The position numbers and the translations under genes were made by a program. Under the pieces are notes generated by a model. The model saw only the letters and a program-made list of their open reading frames with translations. It did not search any database and was not told the DNA's origin. Of a stretch of 64,000 bases of DNA, positions 7,777 through 15,664 are shown in pieces; within the stretch, counting starts at the first letter, position 1, and every line of letters begins with the position of its first letter. The DNA is from Streptomyces canus (GTDB taxonomy: Bacteria; Actinomycetota; Actinomycetes; Streptomycetales; Streptomycetaceae), in NCBI RefSeq assembly GCF_001514145.1, contig NZ_KQ948663.1:317676-381675 (forward strand), read 5' to 3'.

Positions 7777-8942
7777 GAATCGGCATCGTCTGCCCGTACT
7801 CCTGGGATGTGCCAGGTGGCGTCCAGTTCCACATCCGCGATCTCGCCGAGTACTTCATCCGCCTCGGGCACGAGGTGTCCGTCCTCGCCCCGGCCGACGA
7901 CGACACCCCGCTGCCGCCGTACGTCGTCTCGGCCGGCCGCGCGGTGCCGGTGCCGTACAACGGCTCGGTGGCCCGCCTGAGCTTCGGCTTCCTGTCGGCG
8001 GCACGGGTGCGCCGCTGGTTGCACGACGGCGAGTTCGACGTGGTCCACATCCATGAGCCGTCCTCACCGTCGCTCGGCCTGCTGACCTGCTGGATCGCTT
8101 CGGGCCCGATCGTCGCCACCTTCCACACCTCGAACCCGCGCTCCCGGGTCATGGTCGCCGCGTACTCGATCCTCCAGGCCGCCCTGGAGAAGATCAGCGC
8201 CCGGATCGCCGTCAGCGAGTACGCCCGCCGCACGCTCGTCGAGCACCTCGGCGGGGACGCGGTGGTGATCCCGAACGGTGTGGACGTCGACTTCTTCGCC
8301 AAGGCCGAGCCGAAGCCCGAGTGGCAGGGCGACACGATCGGCTTCATGGGGCGCATCGACGAGCCACGCAAGGGCCTGCCGGTGCTGATGAAGGCCCTGC
8401 CGAAGATCCTCGCCGAGCGCCCGCGGACCCGGCTGCTGGTGGCCGGGCGCGGCGACGAGGAGGAGGCGGTGGAGTCGCTCCCCGAGGAACTGCGCGCGCG
8501 CGTGGAGTTCCTCGGCATGGTCAGCGACGCGGACAAGGCCCGTTTCCTGCGCAGCGTCGACTTGTACGTCGCCCCCAACACCGGCGGCGAGAGCTTCGGG
8601 ATCATCCTCGTCGAGGCCATGTCGGCGGGCGCCCCGGTGCTCGCCTCCGACCTCGACGCCTTCGCCCAGGTCCTCGACCACGGAGCGGCGGGCGAACTCT
8701 TCGCCAACGAGGACGCGGACGCGCTGGCGGCGGCGGCGCTACGGCTCCTCGGGGACCCCGCGAGGCTGACCGAACTGCGAGAGCGCGGCAGGGCGCACGT
8801 CCGGCGGTTCGACTGGTCGACCGTCGGGGCGGACATCCTGTCGGTCTACGAGACGGTGACATCGGGCGCAGCGGCGGTGGCCGCGGCGGACGTCGACCGG
8901 GGCCCGGGACTGCGCGCCCGTCTGGGACTCGCCCGCGACTGA
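7773..8942 (+). CDS. pimA: Phosphatidylinositol alpha-mannosyltransferase (GT4)
   Basis: 389 residues, GT-B fold glycosyltransferase of family 4. The N-terminal Rossmann half begins MRIGIVCPYSWDVPGGV, with a glycine-rich acceptor loop. The C-terminal half has GFMGRIDEPRKGL (about residue 190) and the donor-binding segment GGESFGIILVEAM (about 270). These match PimA, which moves mannose from GDP-mannose to phosphatidylinositol on the inner face of the membrane. The GTG start sits in the GTGA overlap with patA. The last ~25 residues are Ala-rich and low in conservation. The stop codon lies inside the first unit of a tandem repeat that continues for ~400 bases, so the 3' end of the gene has been duplicated downstream. 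Confidence 0.9.
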   Translation: MRIGIVCPYSWDVPGGVQFHIRDLAEYFIRLGHEVSVLAPADDDTPLPPYVVSAGRAVPVPYNGSVARLSFGFLSAARVRRWLHDGEFDVVHIHEPSSPSLGLLTCWIASGPIVATFHTSNPRSRVMVAAYSILQAALEKISARIAVSEYARRTLVEHLGGDAVVIPNGVDVDFFAKAEPKPEWQGDTIGFMGRIDEPRKGLPVLMKALPKILAERPRTRLLVAGRGDEEEAVESLPEELRARVEFLGMVSDADKARFLRSVDLYVAPNTGGESFGIILVEAMSAGAPVLASDLDAFAQVLDHGAAGELFANEDADALAAAALRLLGDPARLTELRERGRAHVRRFDWSTVGADILSVYETVTSGAAAVAAADVDRGPGLRARLGLARD

Positions 8943-9360
8943 TCGCTGCGCGGGCGCCGGGCGCGGTTGCGGTTGGCGGGGGGCTTATGGGCGACGGTGC
9001 GACGGATGCGGCGCGGCTGCCCGAGACCGGCGACTCGCTCGCGGTGGACCGGTGGACCGGTGGACCGGTGGGGCACGGGGGTGCGAGTTCGCCCGCGACT
9101 GACCGCCGCATGGGCGCCGGGCGCGGCTGCGGTTGGCGGCGGACTTATGGGCGACGGTACGAGGGACGCGGCGGTTGCCCGAGACCGGCGACTCGCTTGC
9201 GGTGGACCGGTGGGGCACGGGTTCGCGGGCTCGCCCGGGACTGATCGCTGCGCGGGCGCCGGGTGCGGCTGCGGTTGGCGGGGGGCTTACGGGCGACGGT
9301 GCGACGGATGCGGCGCGGTTGCCCGTGACCGGCGACTCGCCCGCGGTCGACCGGCAAGGC
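8931..9360. repeat. Three tandem ~142-160-bp repeats overlapping the 3' end of pimA
   Basis: Unit 1 is 8931-9090 (160 bases), unit 2 is 9091-9232 (142) and unit 3 is 9233 to about 9360 (degenerate end). Each opens with GCCCGCGACTGA or GCCCGGGACTGA (in unit 1 these are the last codons and stop of pimA). Each then has TGGGCGCCGG or a close variant, GGTTGGCGG, GGCTTA-GGGCGACGGT, and ACCGGCGACTCGC near the end. The 18-base length difference between units 1 and 2 is explained by two extra 9-base copies of ACCGGTGGA at 9049-9070. Unit lengths are not multiples of three, so no single frame reads through. No terminal inverted repeats or transposase were seen. Confidence 0.88.
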
Positions 9361-9486
9361 CGTCTGCGTCGGGTCCCAGCTCATCGCCGACCTATCTCGC
9401 GCCGGTGAGGCATACCCTCGGGCGGGCCGCGTGCGTCCCGTGCCTGGCCCTCCCCGCCCGAACCCGCCCCGATAGCCTTGCTGCCC
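9361..9486 (+). promoter_or_regulatory. Intergenic remainder with a candidate leaderless promoter
   Basis: After the repeats the 544-base gap between pimA and the LemA-like gene ends in plain GC-rich sequence. TAGCCT (9473-9478) fits a -10 box 8 bases before the GTG at 9487, as expected if the transcript begins at the start codon. No convincing -35 or ribosome-binding site is visible. Confidence 0.4.
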
Positions 9487-10029
9487 GTGACTCCCACCCT
9501 CATCTGGATTCTCGTCGCGCTCGTCGCGATCGGCCTTTATCTGAGCTGGACCGCGGGCCGTCTCGACCGGCTGCACGCCAGGATCGACGCCACGCGCGCG
9601 GGTTTGGACGCGCAGTTGCTCCGCCGTGCCTCCGTGGCCCAGGAGCTGGCCACCTCGGGCGTGCTCGACCCGGCCGCGTCGATCGTCCTGTACGAGGCCG
9701 CGCACGCCGCCCGGCAGGCCGAGGAGGAGCATCGGGAGGTCGCCGAGAGTGACCTGAGCCAGGCGTTGCGGGCCGTCTTCGCGGAGCCCGCCCAGGTGGA
9801 GGCGGTCCGCGAGGCGCCCGGGGGAGAGGCTGCGGCCCATGAACTCACCGAGGCTGTACGACGGGTCCCGATGGCTCGCCGCTTCCACAACGACGCGGTC
9901 GGCGCCGCCCGCCGCCTCCGCCAGCACCGCAAGGTCCGCTGGTTCCGCCTGGCCGGTCACGCCCCCTTCCCGATGGCCTTCGAGATGGACGACGAGCCCC
10001 CCGGGGCCCTGGTCGACCGGGCGGCGTAG
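9487..10029 (+). CDS. LemA-like membrane-anchored coiled-coil protein
   Basis: 180 residues. An N-terminal hydrophobic helix (about 4-20, LIWILVALVAIGLYLSW) is followed by a long alpha-helical, Ala/Arg/Glu-rich region. RRFHNDAV (about 135) resembles the RxFYNDAV segment of the LemA family. The topology (short outside end, cytoplasmic helical bundle) also matches LemA. Function of the family is unknown. The GTG start was preferred to the upstream TTG because the helix begins there and a -10-like TAGCCT lies just ahead. It sits alone between the pimA repeats and pdxS and is conserved in that place in Streptomyces as far as I recall. Confidence 0.65.
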   Translation: MTPTLIWILVALVAIGLYLSWTAGRLDRLHARIDATRAGLDAQLLRRASVAQELATSGVLDPAASIVLYEAAHAARQAEEEHREVAESDLSQALRAVFAEPAQVEAVREAPGGEAAAHELTEAVRRVPMARRFHNDAVGAARRLRQHRKVRWFRLAGHAPFPMAFEMDDEPPGALVDRAA

Positions 10030-10144
10030 GACCAGGGCCGCACCAAAACGATCCACCGCCTCTCCATTGGCCCTTGCTGTGGCCTGGTCCGGTGCCGTTT
10101 CCTCGGTGCTGCAGCAGTCCCTTTCACTTCAGCGAGGTCAACCC

Positions 10145-11050
10145 GTGTCCAGCATCGAGAACCAGGCTCCCGAGACCGGCACCGCGCGCGTGAAGCGCGG
10201 TATGGCGGAGCAGCTCAAGGGCGGCGTGATCATGGACGTCGTCACGCCGGAGCAGGCGAAGATCGCGGAGGACGCGGGCGCCGTCGCCGTCATGGCCCTG
10301 GAGCGGGTCCCCGCCGACATCCGCAAGGACGGCGGCGTGGCCCGGATGTCCGACCCGGACATGATCGAGGGCATCATCGAGGCCGTCTCGATCCCGGTCA
10401 TGGCCAAGTCCCGCATCGGCCACTTCGTCGAGGCCCAGGTCCTGCAGTCCCTCGGCGTCGACTACATCGACGAGTCCGAGGTCCTCACACCGGCCGACGA
10501 GGTCAACCACTCCGACAAGTGGTCCTTCACAACCCCCTTCGTCTGCGGCGCCACCAACCTGGGCGAGGCCCTGCGCCGCATCGCCGAGGGCGCGGCCATG
10601 ATCCGCTCCAAGGGCGAGGCCGGCACCGGCAACGTCGTCGAGGCGGTCCGCCACCTGCGCCAGATCAAGAACGAAATCGCCAGGCTGCGCGGCTACGACA
10701 ACCACGAGCTGTACGCCGCCGCCAAGGAGCTGCGCGCCCCGTACGAGCTCGTCAAGGAGGTCGCCGAACTCGGCAAGCTCCCGGTCGTGCTGTTCTCCGC
10801 CGGTGGCGTGGCCACCCCGGCCGACGCCGCGCTGATGCGCCAGCTCGGCGCCGAGGGCGTCTTCGTCGGCTCCGGCATCTTCAAGTCCGGCGACCCGGCC
10901 AAGCGCGCCGCCGCCATCGTGAAGGCCACCACCTTCTACGACGACCCGAAGATCATCGCGGACGCGTCCCGCAACCTCGGCGAGGCCATGGTCGGCATCA
11001 ACTGCGACACCCTCCCCGAGACCGAGCGCTACGCCAACCGCGGCTGGTAA
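10145..11050 (+). CDS. pdxS: Pyridoxal 5'-phosphate synthase, lyase subunit
   Basis: 301 residues, a (beta/alpha)8 barrel of the PdxS/SNZ family. It joins ribose 5-phosphate (or ribulose 5-phosphate), glyceraldehyde 3-phosphate and ammonia to make PLP. Family blocks GGVIMDVVTPEQAKIAEDAG, VMAKSRIGHFVEAQ and GGVATPADAA are present; the barrel lysines (in DVVTPEQ and IRSKGEAGTG regions) are kept. The GTG start follows a GAGGTC ribosome site. Ammonia comes from PdxT, whose gene starts 6 bases after this stop, so the two are an operon and form the 12+12 subunit complex. Confidence 0.96.
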   Translation: MSSIENQAPETGTARVKRGMAEQLKGGVIMDVVTPEQAKIAEDAGAVAVMALERVPADIRKDGGVARMSDPDMIEGIIEAVSIPVMAKSRIGHFVEAQVLQSLGVDYIDESEVLTPADEVNHSDKWSFTTPFVCGATNLGEALRRIAEGAAMIRSKGEAGTGNVVEAVRHLRQIKNEIARLRGYDNHELYAAAKELRAPYELVKEVAELGKLPVVLFSAGGVATPADAALMRQLGAEGVFVGSGIFKSGDPAKRAAAIVKATTFYDDPKIIADASRNLGEAMVGINCDTLPETERYANRGW

Positions 11051-11056
11051 CCACTC

Positions 11057-11662
11057 ATGAGCACTCCTGTCATAGGCGTCCTGGCCCTCCAGGGCGACGT
11101 CCGGGAGCACCTCGTCGCCCTGGCCGCGGCCGACGCCGTGGCCAGGCCGGTGCGGCGCCCCGAGGAACTCGCCGAGGTGGACGGCCTCGTCATCCCCGGC
11201 GGCGAGTCCACCACCATCTCCAAGCTGGCGGTCCTGTTCGGCGTGATGGAGCCGCTACGCGCGCGTGTACGTGCCGGAATGCCTGTCTACGGCACCTGCG
11301 CGGGCCTGATCATGCTGGCCGACAAGATCCTCGACCCGCGCTCGGGCCAGGAGACGATCGGCGGCATCGACATGATCGTGCGCCGCAACGCCTTCGGACG
11401 TCAGAACGAGTCCTTCGAAGCGGCGGTCGACGTGAAGGGTGTCGAGGGCGATCCTGTAGAGGGCGTTTTCATCCGCGCCCCCTGGGTCGAGTCCGTCGGT
11501 GCCGAGGCCGAGGTGCTCGCCGAGCACGAGGGCCACATCGTCGCCGTACGTCAGGGGAACGCGCTCGCCACGTCGTTCCACCCGGAACTGACCGGCGACC
11601 ACCGCGTGCACTCCCTGTTCGTCGACATGGTGCGCGCGAACCGTACGGCCGAGTCCTTGTAG
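11057..11662 (+). CDS. pdxT: Pyridoxal 5'-phosphate synthase, glutaminase subunit
   Basis: 201 residues, class I (triad) glutamine amidotransferase. The oxyanion segment PGGEST (about 47-52), nucleophile Cys in YGTCAGLI (about 79) and His-Pro-Glu near residue 175 (SFHPE) form the catalytic set. It hydrolyses glutamine and channels ammonia to PdxS. Start ATG. The stop TAG at 11660-11662 is also the first part of TAGGAT (11660-11665), a good -10 box for the following yebC. Confidence 0.95.
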   Translation: MSTPVIGVLALQGDVREHLVALAAADAVARPVRRPEELAEVDGLVIPGGESTTISKLAVLFGVMEPLRARVRAGMPVYGTCAGLIMLADKILDPRSGQETIGGIDMIVRRNAFGRQNESFEAAVDVKGVEGDPVEGVFIRAPWVESVGAEAEVLAEHEGHIVAVRQGNALATSFHPELTGDHRVHSLFVDMVRANRTAESL

Positions 11663-11711
11663 GATCTCTGGCGTTCGTTGTTTGGATGGGTTACGCGAAG
11701 GAGACAGGCAG

Positions 11712-12464
11712 ATGTCCGGCCACTCTAAATGGGCTACGACGAAGCACAAGAAGGCCGTGATTGACGCCAAGCGCGGCAAGCTCTTCGCAAAGCTGATCAA
11801 GAACATCGAGGTCGCGGCCCGTATGGGCGGCGTCGACATCGAGGGCAACCCGACTCTCTACGACGCCATTCAGAAGGCGAAGAAGTCGTCGGTCCCGAAC
11901 AAGAACATCGACTCCGCGGTCAAGCGCGGAGGCGGTCTCGAGGCCGGTGGCGCCGACTACGAGACGATCATGTACGAGGGTTACGGTCCGAACGGTGTCG
12001 CGGTGCTCATCGAGTGCCTCACCGACAACCGCAACCGCGCCGCCTCCGACGTCCGCGTCGCCATGACCCGCAACGGCGGTTCCATGGCCGACCCGGGCTC
12101 GGTGTCGTACCTCTTCAACCGCAAGGGCGTCGTCATCGTCCCCAAGGGCGAGCTGGGCGAGGACGACGTCCTCGGTGCCGTCCTGGACGCGGGCGCCGAG
12201 GAGGTCAACGACCTTGGTGAGTCCTTCGAGGTGATCAGCGAGGCCACCGACCTGGTCGCCGTCCGCACCGCGCTCCAGGACGCCGGGATCGACTATGACT
12301 CCGCCGACGCCAACTTCGTCCCGACCATGCAGGTCGAGCTGGACGAGGAAGGCGCCAAGAAGATCTTCAAGCTGATCGACGCCCTCGAGGACAGCGACGA
12401 CGTCCAGAACGTCTTCGCCAACTTCGACGTGAGCGACGAGGTCATGGAGAAGGTCGACGCCTGA
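11712..12464 (+). CDS. YebC/PmpR-family protein
   Basis: 250 residues, the usual length. It begins MSGHSKWATTKHKKAVIDAKR and has three domains typical of YebC/TACO1. The family was first described as DNA-binding regulators. Work in several bacteria and mitochondria now ties it to ribosome function at proline-rich stretches, which would suit the neighbouring translation genes; the role here is inferred. ATG with GAAGGAGAC (11697-11705) upstream. A candidate -10 TAGGAT overlaps the pdxT stop, so yebC may have its own promoter. A strong hairpin follows the gene. Confidence 0.93.
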   Translation: MSGHSKWATTKHKKAVIDAKRGKLFAKLIKNIEVAARMGGVDIEGNPTLYDAIQKAKKSSVPNKNIDSAVKRGGGLEAGGADYETIMYEGYGPNGVAVLIECLTDNRNRAASDVRVAMTRNGGSMADPGSVSYLFNRKGVVIVPKGELGEDDVLGAVLDAGAEEVNDLGESFEVISEATDLVAVRTALQDAGIDYDSADANFVPTMQVELDEEGAKKIFKLIDALEDSDDVQNVFANFDVSDEVMEKVDA

Positions 12465-12482
12465 GCCGACGCTCAGCTTCGA

Positions 12483-12513
12483 ACGGGCCGACGGGACACC
12501 CCCGTCGGCCCGT
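12483..12513 (+). terminator. Terminator after yebC
   Basis: ACGGGCCGACGGG (12483-12495) pairs perfectly with CCCGTCGGCCCGT (12501-12513), a 13-bp stem with a 5-base loop. No U-run, as usual in Streptomyces. It separates yebC from ruvCAB. Confidence 0.75.
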
Positions 12514-12593
12514 CGCGTTGCCGGACGTTGATGCGAGTCGTTGTCGGTGGCACCCGATAGCCTGCACAAACAGGCGATCGAAGGGAGGGGCGC

Positions 12594-13133
12594 GTGCGCG
12601 TACTCGGGGTGGACCCCGGACTGACGCGGTGCGGTGTCGGTGTGGTCGAAGGCGTCGCCGGCCGGCCGCTCACGATGATCGGCGTCGGGGTCGTACGCAC
12701 GCCCGCGGACGCCGAGTTGGGGCAGCGGCTCGTCGCGATCGAGCAGGGCATCGAGCAGTGGCTGGACGAGCACCGGCCCGAATGCGTCGCTGTCGAGCGG
12801 GTGTTCAGCCAGCACAACGTCCGTACGGTGATGGGCACCGCCCAGGCCAGCGCCGTCGCGATGCTGTGCGCCGCCCGCCGCGGCATCCCCGTCGCCCTGC
12901 ACACCCCGAGCGAGGTCAAGGCCGCCGTCACCGGCAGCGGACGCGCCGACAAGGCCCAGGTCGGCGCCATGGTCACCCGCCTGCTGCGGCTCGACGCCCC
13001 GCCCAAGCCGGCCGACGCCGCCGACGCCCTCGCACTCGCCATCTGCCACATCTGGCGCGCACCCGCACAGAACCGACTCCAGCAGGCCGTCGCCCTGCAC
13101 GCAGCCACAGCACGGAAAGGCCGTACGGCATGA
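12594..13133 (+). CDS. ruvC: Crossover junction endodeoxyribonuclease RuvC
   Basis: 179 residues, RNase H fold Holliday junction resolvase. Acidic catalytic positions are visible: Asp in VLGVDPGLTRCG (residue 6), Glu in VAVERVF (about 67), and the C-terminal pair in DAADALALAICH (about 140-143). It cuts Holliday junctions symmetrically as a dimer together with RuvAB. GTG start with AAGGGAGGGG upstream. A TAGCCT at 12558-12563 may be the -10 box of the ruvCAB operon. The stop overlaps the ruvA start by 4 bases. Confidence 0.96.
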   Translation: MRVLGVDPGLTRCGVGVVEGVAGRPLTMIGVGVVRTPADAELGQRLVAIEQGIEQWLDEHRPECVAVERVFSQHNVRTVMGTAQASAVAMLCAARRGIPVALHTPSEVKAAVTGSGRADKAQVGAMVTRLLRLDAPPKPADAADALALAICHIWRAPAQNRLQQAVALHAATARKGRTA

Positions 13134-13735
13134 TCGCCTTTGTGAGCGGCACGGTCGCCGCACTCGCTCCCGACGCCGCCGTGCTCGAGGTCGGCGGTGT
13201 CGGCATGGCAGTGCAATGCACGCCGAACACGCTGTCGACGCTCCGCCTCGGCAAGCCCGCCAAGCTCGCCACCTCCCTCGTCGTACGGGAGGACTCCCTC
13301 ACCCTCTACGGCTTCGTCGACGACGACGAGCGCCAGGTCTTCGAACTGCTGCAGACCGCGAGTGGAGTCGGCCCGCGGCTGGCCCAGTCCATGCTGGCGG
13401 TGCACGCGCCCGACGCGCTGCGCCGAGCGGTGGCCACGGGTGACGAGAAGGCGCTCATCGCCGTACCCGGCATCGGCAAGAAGGGCGCCCAGAAGCTGCT
13501 CCTGGAGCTGAAGGACCGGCTGGGCGAGCCGATCGGCGCGCCCGCGATCGGCGCTCCGGTCACCCAGGGCTGGCGCGACCAGCTGCACGCCGCCCTGATC
13601 GGCCTCGGATACGCCACGCGCGAGGCCGACGAGGCCGTCACCGCCGTCGCCCCGCAGGCAGAGGCGACCGAGGGCACACCCCAGGTCGGCCAGTTGCTGA
13701 AGGCGGCCCTCCAGACCCTGAACCGCGCCCGCTGA
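13130..13735 (+). CDS. ruvA: Holliday junction branch-migration protein RuvA
   Basis: 201 residues. Domain I is an OB fold (MIAFVSGTVAALAPDAAVLEV), domain II has the two helix-hairpin-helix motifs (LLQTASGVGPRLAQ and AVPGIGKKGAQKLLLEL), and the C-terminal domain III contacts RuvB. It binds the four-way junction as a tetramer. The ATG overlaps the ruvC stop (ATGA), giving translational coupling; ruvB follows after 25 bases. Confidence 0.96.
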   Translation: MIAFVSGTVAALAPDAAVLEVGGVGMAVQCTPNTLSTLRLGKPAKLATSLVVREDSLTLYGFVDDDERQVFELLQTASGVGPRLAQSMLAVHAPDALRRAVATGDEKALIAVPGIGKKGAQKLLLELKDRLGEPIGAPAIGAPVTQGWRDQLHAALIGLGYATREADEAVTAVAPQAEATEGTPQVGQLLKAALQTLNRAR

Positions 13736-13760
13736 CCCACCCGACACAGAGGCACACCAC

Positions 13761-14831
13761 ATGAACTGGGACGACACCACCGACGCGACCGCCTCCGAGC
13801 GGCTCGTCGGTGCGTCCGCCGACCGTGAGGACCAGGCGGTGGAGGCCGCCCTGCGCCCCAAGGACCTGGACGAGTTCATCGGCCAGGAGAAGGTGCGCGA
13901 ACAGCTCGACCTGGTGCTCAGGGCGGCACGCGCGCGGGGGGCCACCGCCGATCACGTGCTGCTCTCCGGCGCCCCCGGCCTCGGTAAGACCACCCTGTCG
14001 ATGATCATCGCGGCCGAGATGAACGCCCCGATCCGGATCACCAGCGGCCCCGCCATCCAGCACGCCGGCGACCTCGCGGCGATCCTCTCCTCCCTCCAGG
14101 AGGGCGAGGTCCTCTTCCTCGACGAGATCCACCGCATGTCGCGGCCCGCCGAAGAGATGCTCTACATGGCGATGGAGGACTTCCGCGTCGACGTCATCGT
14201 CGGCAAGGGCCCCGGCGCCACCGCCATCCCGCTGGAGCTGCCCCCGTTCACGCTGGTCGGCGCCACCACGCGCGCGGGCCTGCTGCCGCCTCCGCTGCGC
14301 GACCGTTTCGGCTTCACCGCGCACATGGAGTTCTACGAACCCGCCGAGCTGGAGCGCGTCATCCACCGCTCCGCCAACCTGCTCGACGTCGAGATCGGTT
14401 CCGACGGCGCCGCCGAGATCGCGGGCCGCTCCCGCGGCACGCCCCGTATCGCCAACCGTCTGCTGCGCCGGGTCCGGGACTACGCCCAGGTCAGGGCTGA
14501 CGGAGTCATCACACGCGACATCGCCGCGGCAGCGCTCAAGGTCTACGAGGTCGACGCCCGCGGCCTCGACCGCCTCGACCGCGGAGTCCTGGAGGCCCTG
14601 CTCAAGCTCTTCGGCGGCGGCCCGGTCGGCCTGTCCACGCTCGCGGTCGCGGTGGGGGAGGAGCGCGAGACCGTCGAGGAGGTGGCCGAACCCTTCCTCG
14701 TGCGCGAGGGTCTCCTCGCCCGCACGCCCCGCGGACGGGTCGCCACTCCCGCCGCATGGGCACATCTCGGCCTCACCCCGCCCCGCTCGGCGTCCACAGG
14801 AAACGGACAACAAGACCTGTTCGGGACGTGA
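13761..14831 (+). CDS. ruvB: Holliday junction helicase RuvB
   Basis: 356 residues, AAA+ ATPase motor of branch migration. Walker A GAPGLGKTTL (about 74), Walker B FLDEIH (about 124), sensor 1 GATTRAG and arginine finger region RDRFG are all present, followed by the winged-helix C-terminal domain (RTPRGRVATPAAW). It pumps DNA through the RuvA-bound junction. ATG start. A monocistronic end is likely: the next gene, yajC, has its own promoter. Confidence 0.97.
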   Translation: MNWDDTTDATASERLVGASADREDQAVEAALRPKDLDEFIGQEKVREQLDLVLRAARARGATADHVLLSGAPGLGKTTLSMIIAAEMNAPIRITSGPAIQHAGDLAAILSSLQEGEVLFLDEIHRMSRPAEEMLYMAMEDFRVDVIVGKGPGATAIPLELPPFTLVGATTRAGLLPPPLRDRFGFTAHMEFYEPAELERVIHRSANLLDVEIGSDGAAEIAGRSRGTPRIANRLLRRVRDYAQVRADGVITRDIAAAALKVYEVDARGLDRLDRGVLEALLKLFGGGPVGLSTLAVAVGEERETVEEVAEPFLVREGLLARTPRGRVATPAAWAHLGLTPPRSASTGNGQQDLFGT

Positions 14832-14889
14832 CGAGATCGTGACGGCGCGGGCATTGGCCGGGTCAGGAACCCTGGTGCCATGCTGAGCG

Positions 14890-14919
14890 TTGTTCCCTGC
14901 GCGCGGACTCGCTTAGACT
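14890..14919 (+). promoter_or_regulatory. Promoter of the yajC-secD-secF-apt operon
   Basis: TTGTTC (14890-14895), 18-base spacer, TAGACT (14914-14919): a vegetative (HrdB-type) promoter. A small hairpin TGCCGCC/GGCGGCA (14927-14946) lies early in the expected transcript, about 60 bases before yajC. Confidence 0.6.
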
Positions 14920-15005
14920 CCGCCGATGCCGCCTTTGTCGGCGGCAGACATACCCCCAACCATCAGGCCGCTCACCTCGCGGTCGCGTGAAGGAAGTACC
15001 GACCC

Positions 15006-15533
15006 GTGAGTCTCGTGACCCTCCTCCCGTTCATCGTGCTCATCGGGGCCATGTTCCTGATGACCCGCTCGGCCAAGAAGAAGCAGCAGCAGGCCGCGAG
15101 CATGCGGAACGACATGCAGCCCGGCAGTGGCGTCCGCACCATCGGGGGCATGTACGCCACTGTCAAGGAGGTCAACGAGGACACGGTCCTCCTCGACGCC
15201 GGTCCCGGCATCGATCTTCTCTTCGCGAAGAACGCCATCGGTGCCGTCCTGTCCGACGACGAGTACAACCGCATCGTCCACGGCATCGAGCACGACCTGA
15301 AGTCCGACTCCGACGTCGTCCCGGACGACGCCTCCTCCCTCTCCGAGACCGACGAGTCCGCCGACGAAGCTGCCGCCGCCTCCGACGAGAAGTCCGTCGA
15401 CCTCGGTAAGAAGGACACGGCCGAGGAGCCCGCCGACGACGCGCCCGCCAAGGCCGACGCCGAGAGCGAGGCAGCCGAGGCGAAGTCGGACGACGAGCCG
15501 AAGAAGACCGACGGCGACTCCGACGCGAAGTAG
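15006..15533 (+). CDS. yajC: Preprotein translocase accessory subunit YajC
   Basis: 175 residues. A single N-terminal membrane helix (about 3-18, LVTLLPFIVLIGAMFL) is followed by the KKKQQQAASMRNDMQPG segment and a small beta domain (to about 95). These are YajC features. The last ~80 residues are an acidic Asp/Glu/Ser/Ala-rich tail, making it longer than the ~110-residue E. coli protein; such tails are common in actinobacteria. It joins SecD and SecF in the SecDF-YajC complex that helps pull proteins through SecYEG. GTG start after GAAGGAAG. secD follows after 131 bases. Confidence 0.92.
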   Translation: MSLVTLLPFIVLIGAMFLMTRSAKKKQQQAASMRNDMQPGSGVRTIGGMYATVKEVNEDTVLLDAGPGIDLLFAKNAIGAVLSDDEYNRIVHGIEHDLKSDSDVVPDDASSLSETDESADEAAAASDEKSVDLGKKDTAEEPADDAPAKADAESEAAEAKSDDEPKKTDGDSDAK

Positions 15534-15664
15534 TCGCACTCCGGGACGCGCGGACGAGCTCCGCGCGTCCGGGACCTGCGCGGCTCGCACGGGATCCCGA
15601 CACCAGTCATGGCCGCCCGCCCGCCGACCCGGCGCGAGAGTGGCCCGAGAGGGAGTACGAGAAG

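Noticed and set aside
8931..9360. CRISPR array
   Set aside because: The repeats are ~150 bases and contiguous, with no short repeat/unique spacer alternation and no cas genes.
8967..9752. Open frame of 261 codons through the tandem repeats
   Set aside because: Repeat units of 160 and 142 bases shift frame each time, so no repeated protein is encoded; composition is Arg/Gly-rich and it runs into the LemA-like gene in the wrong frame.
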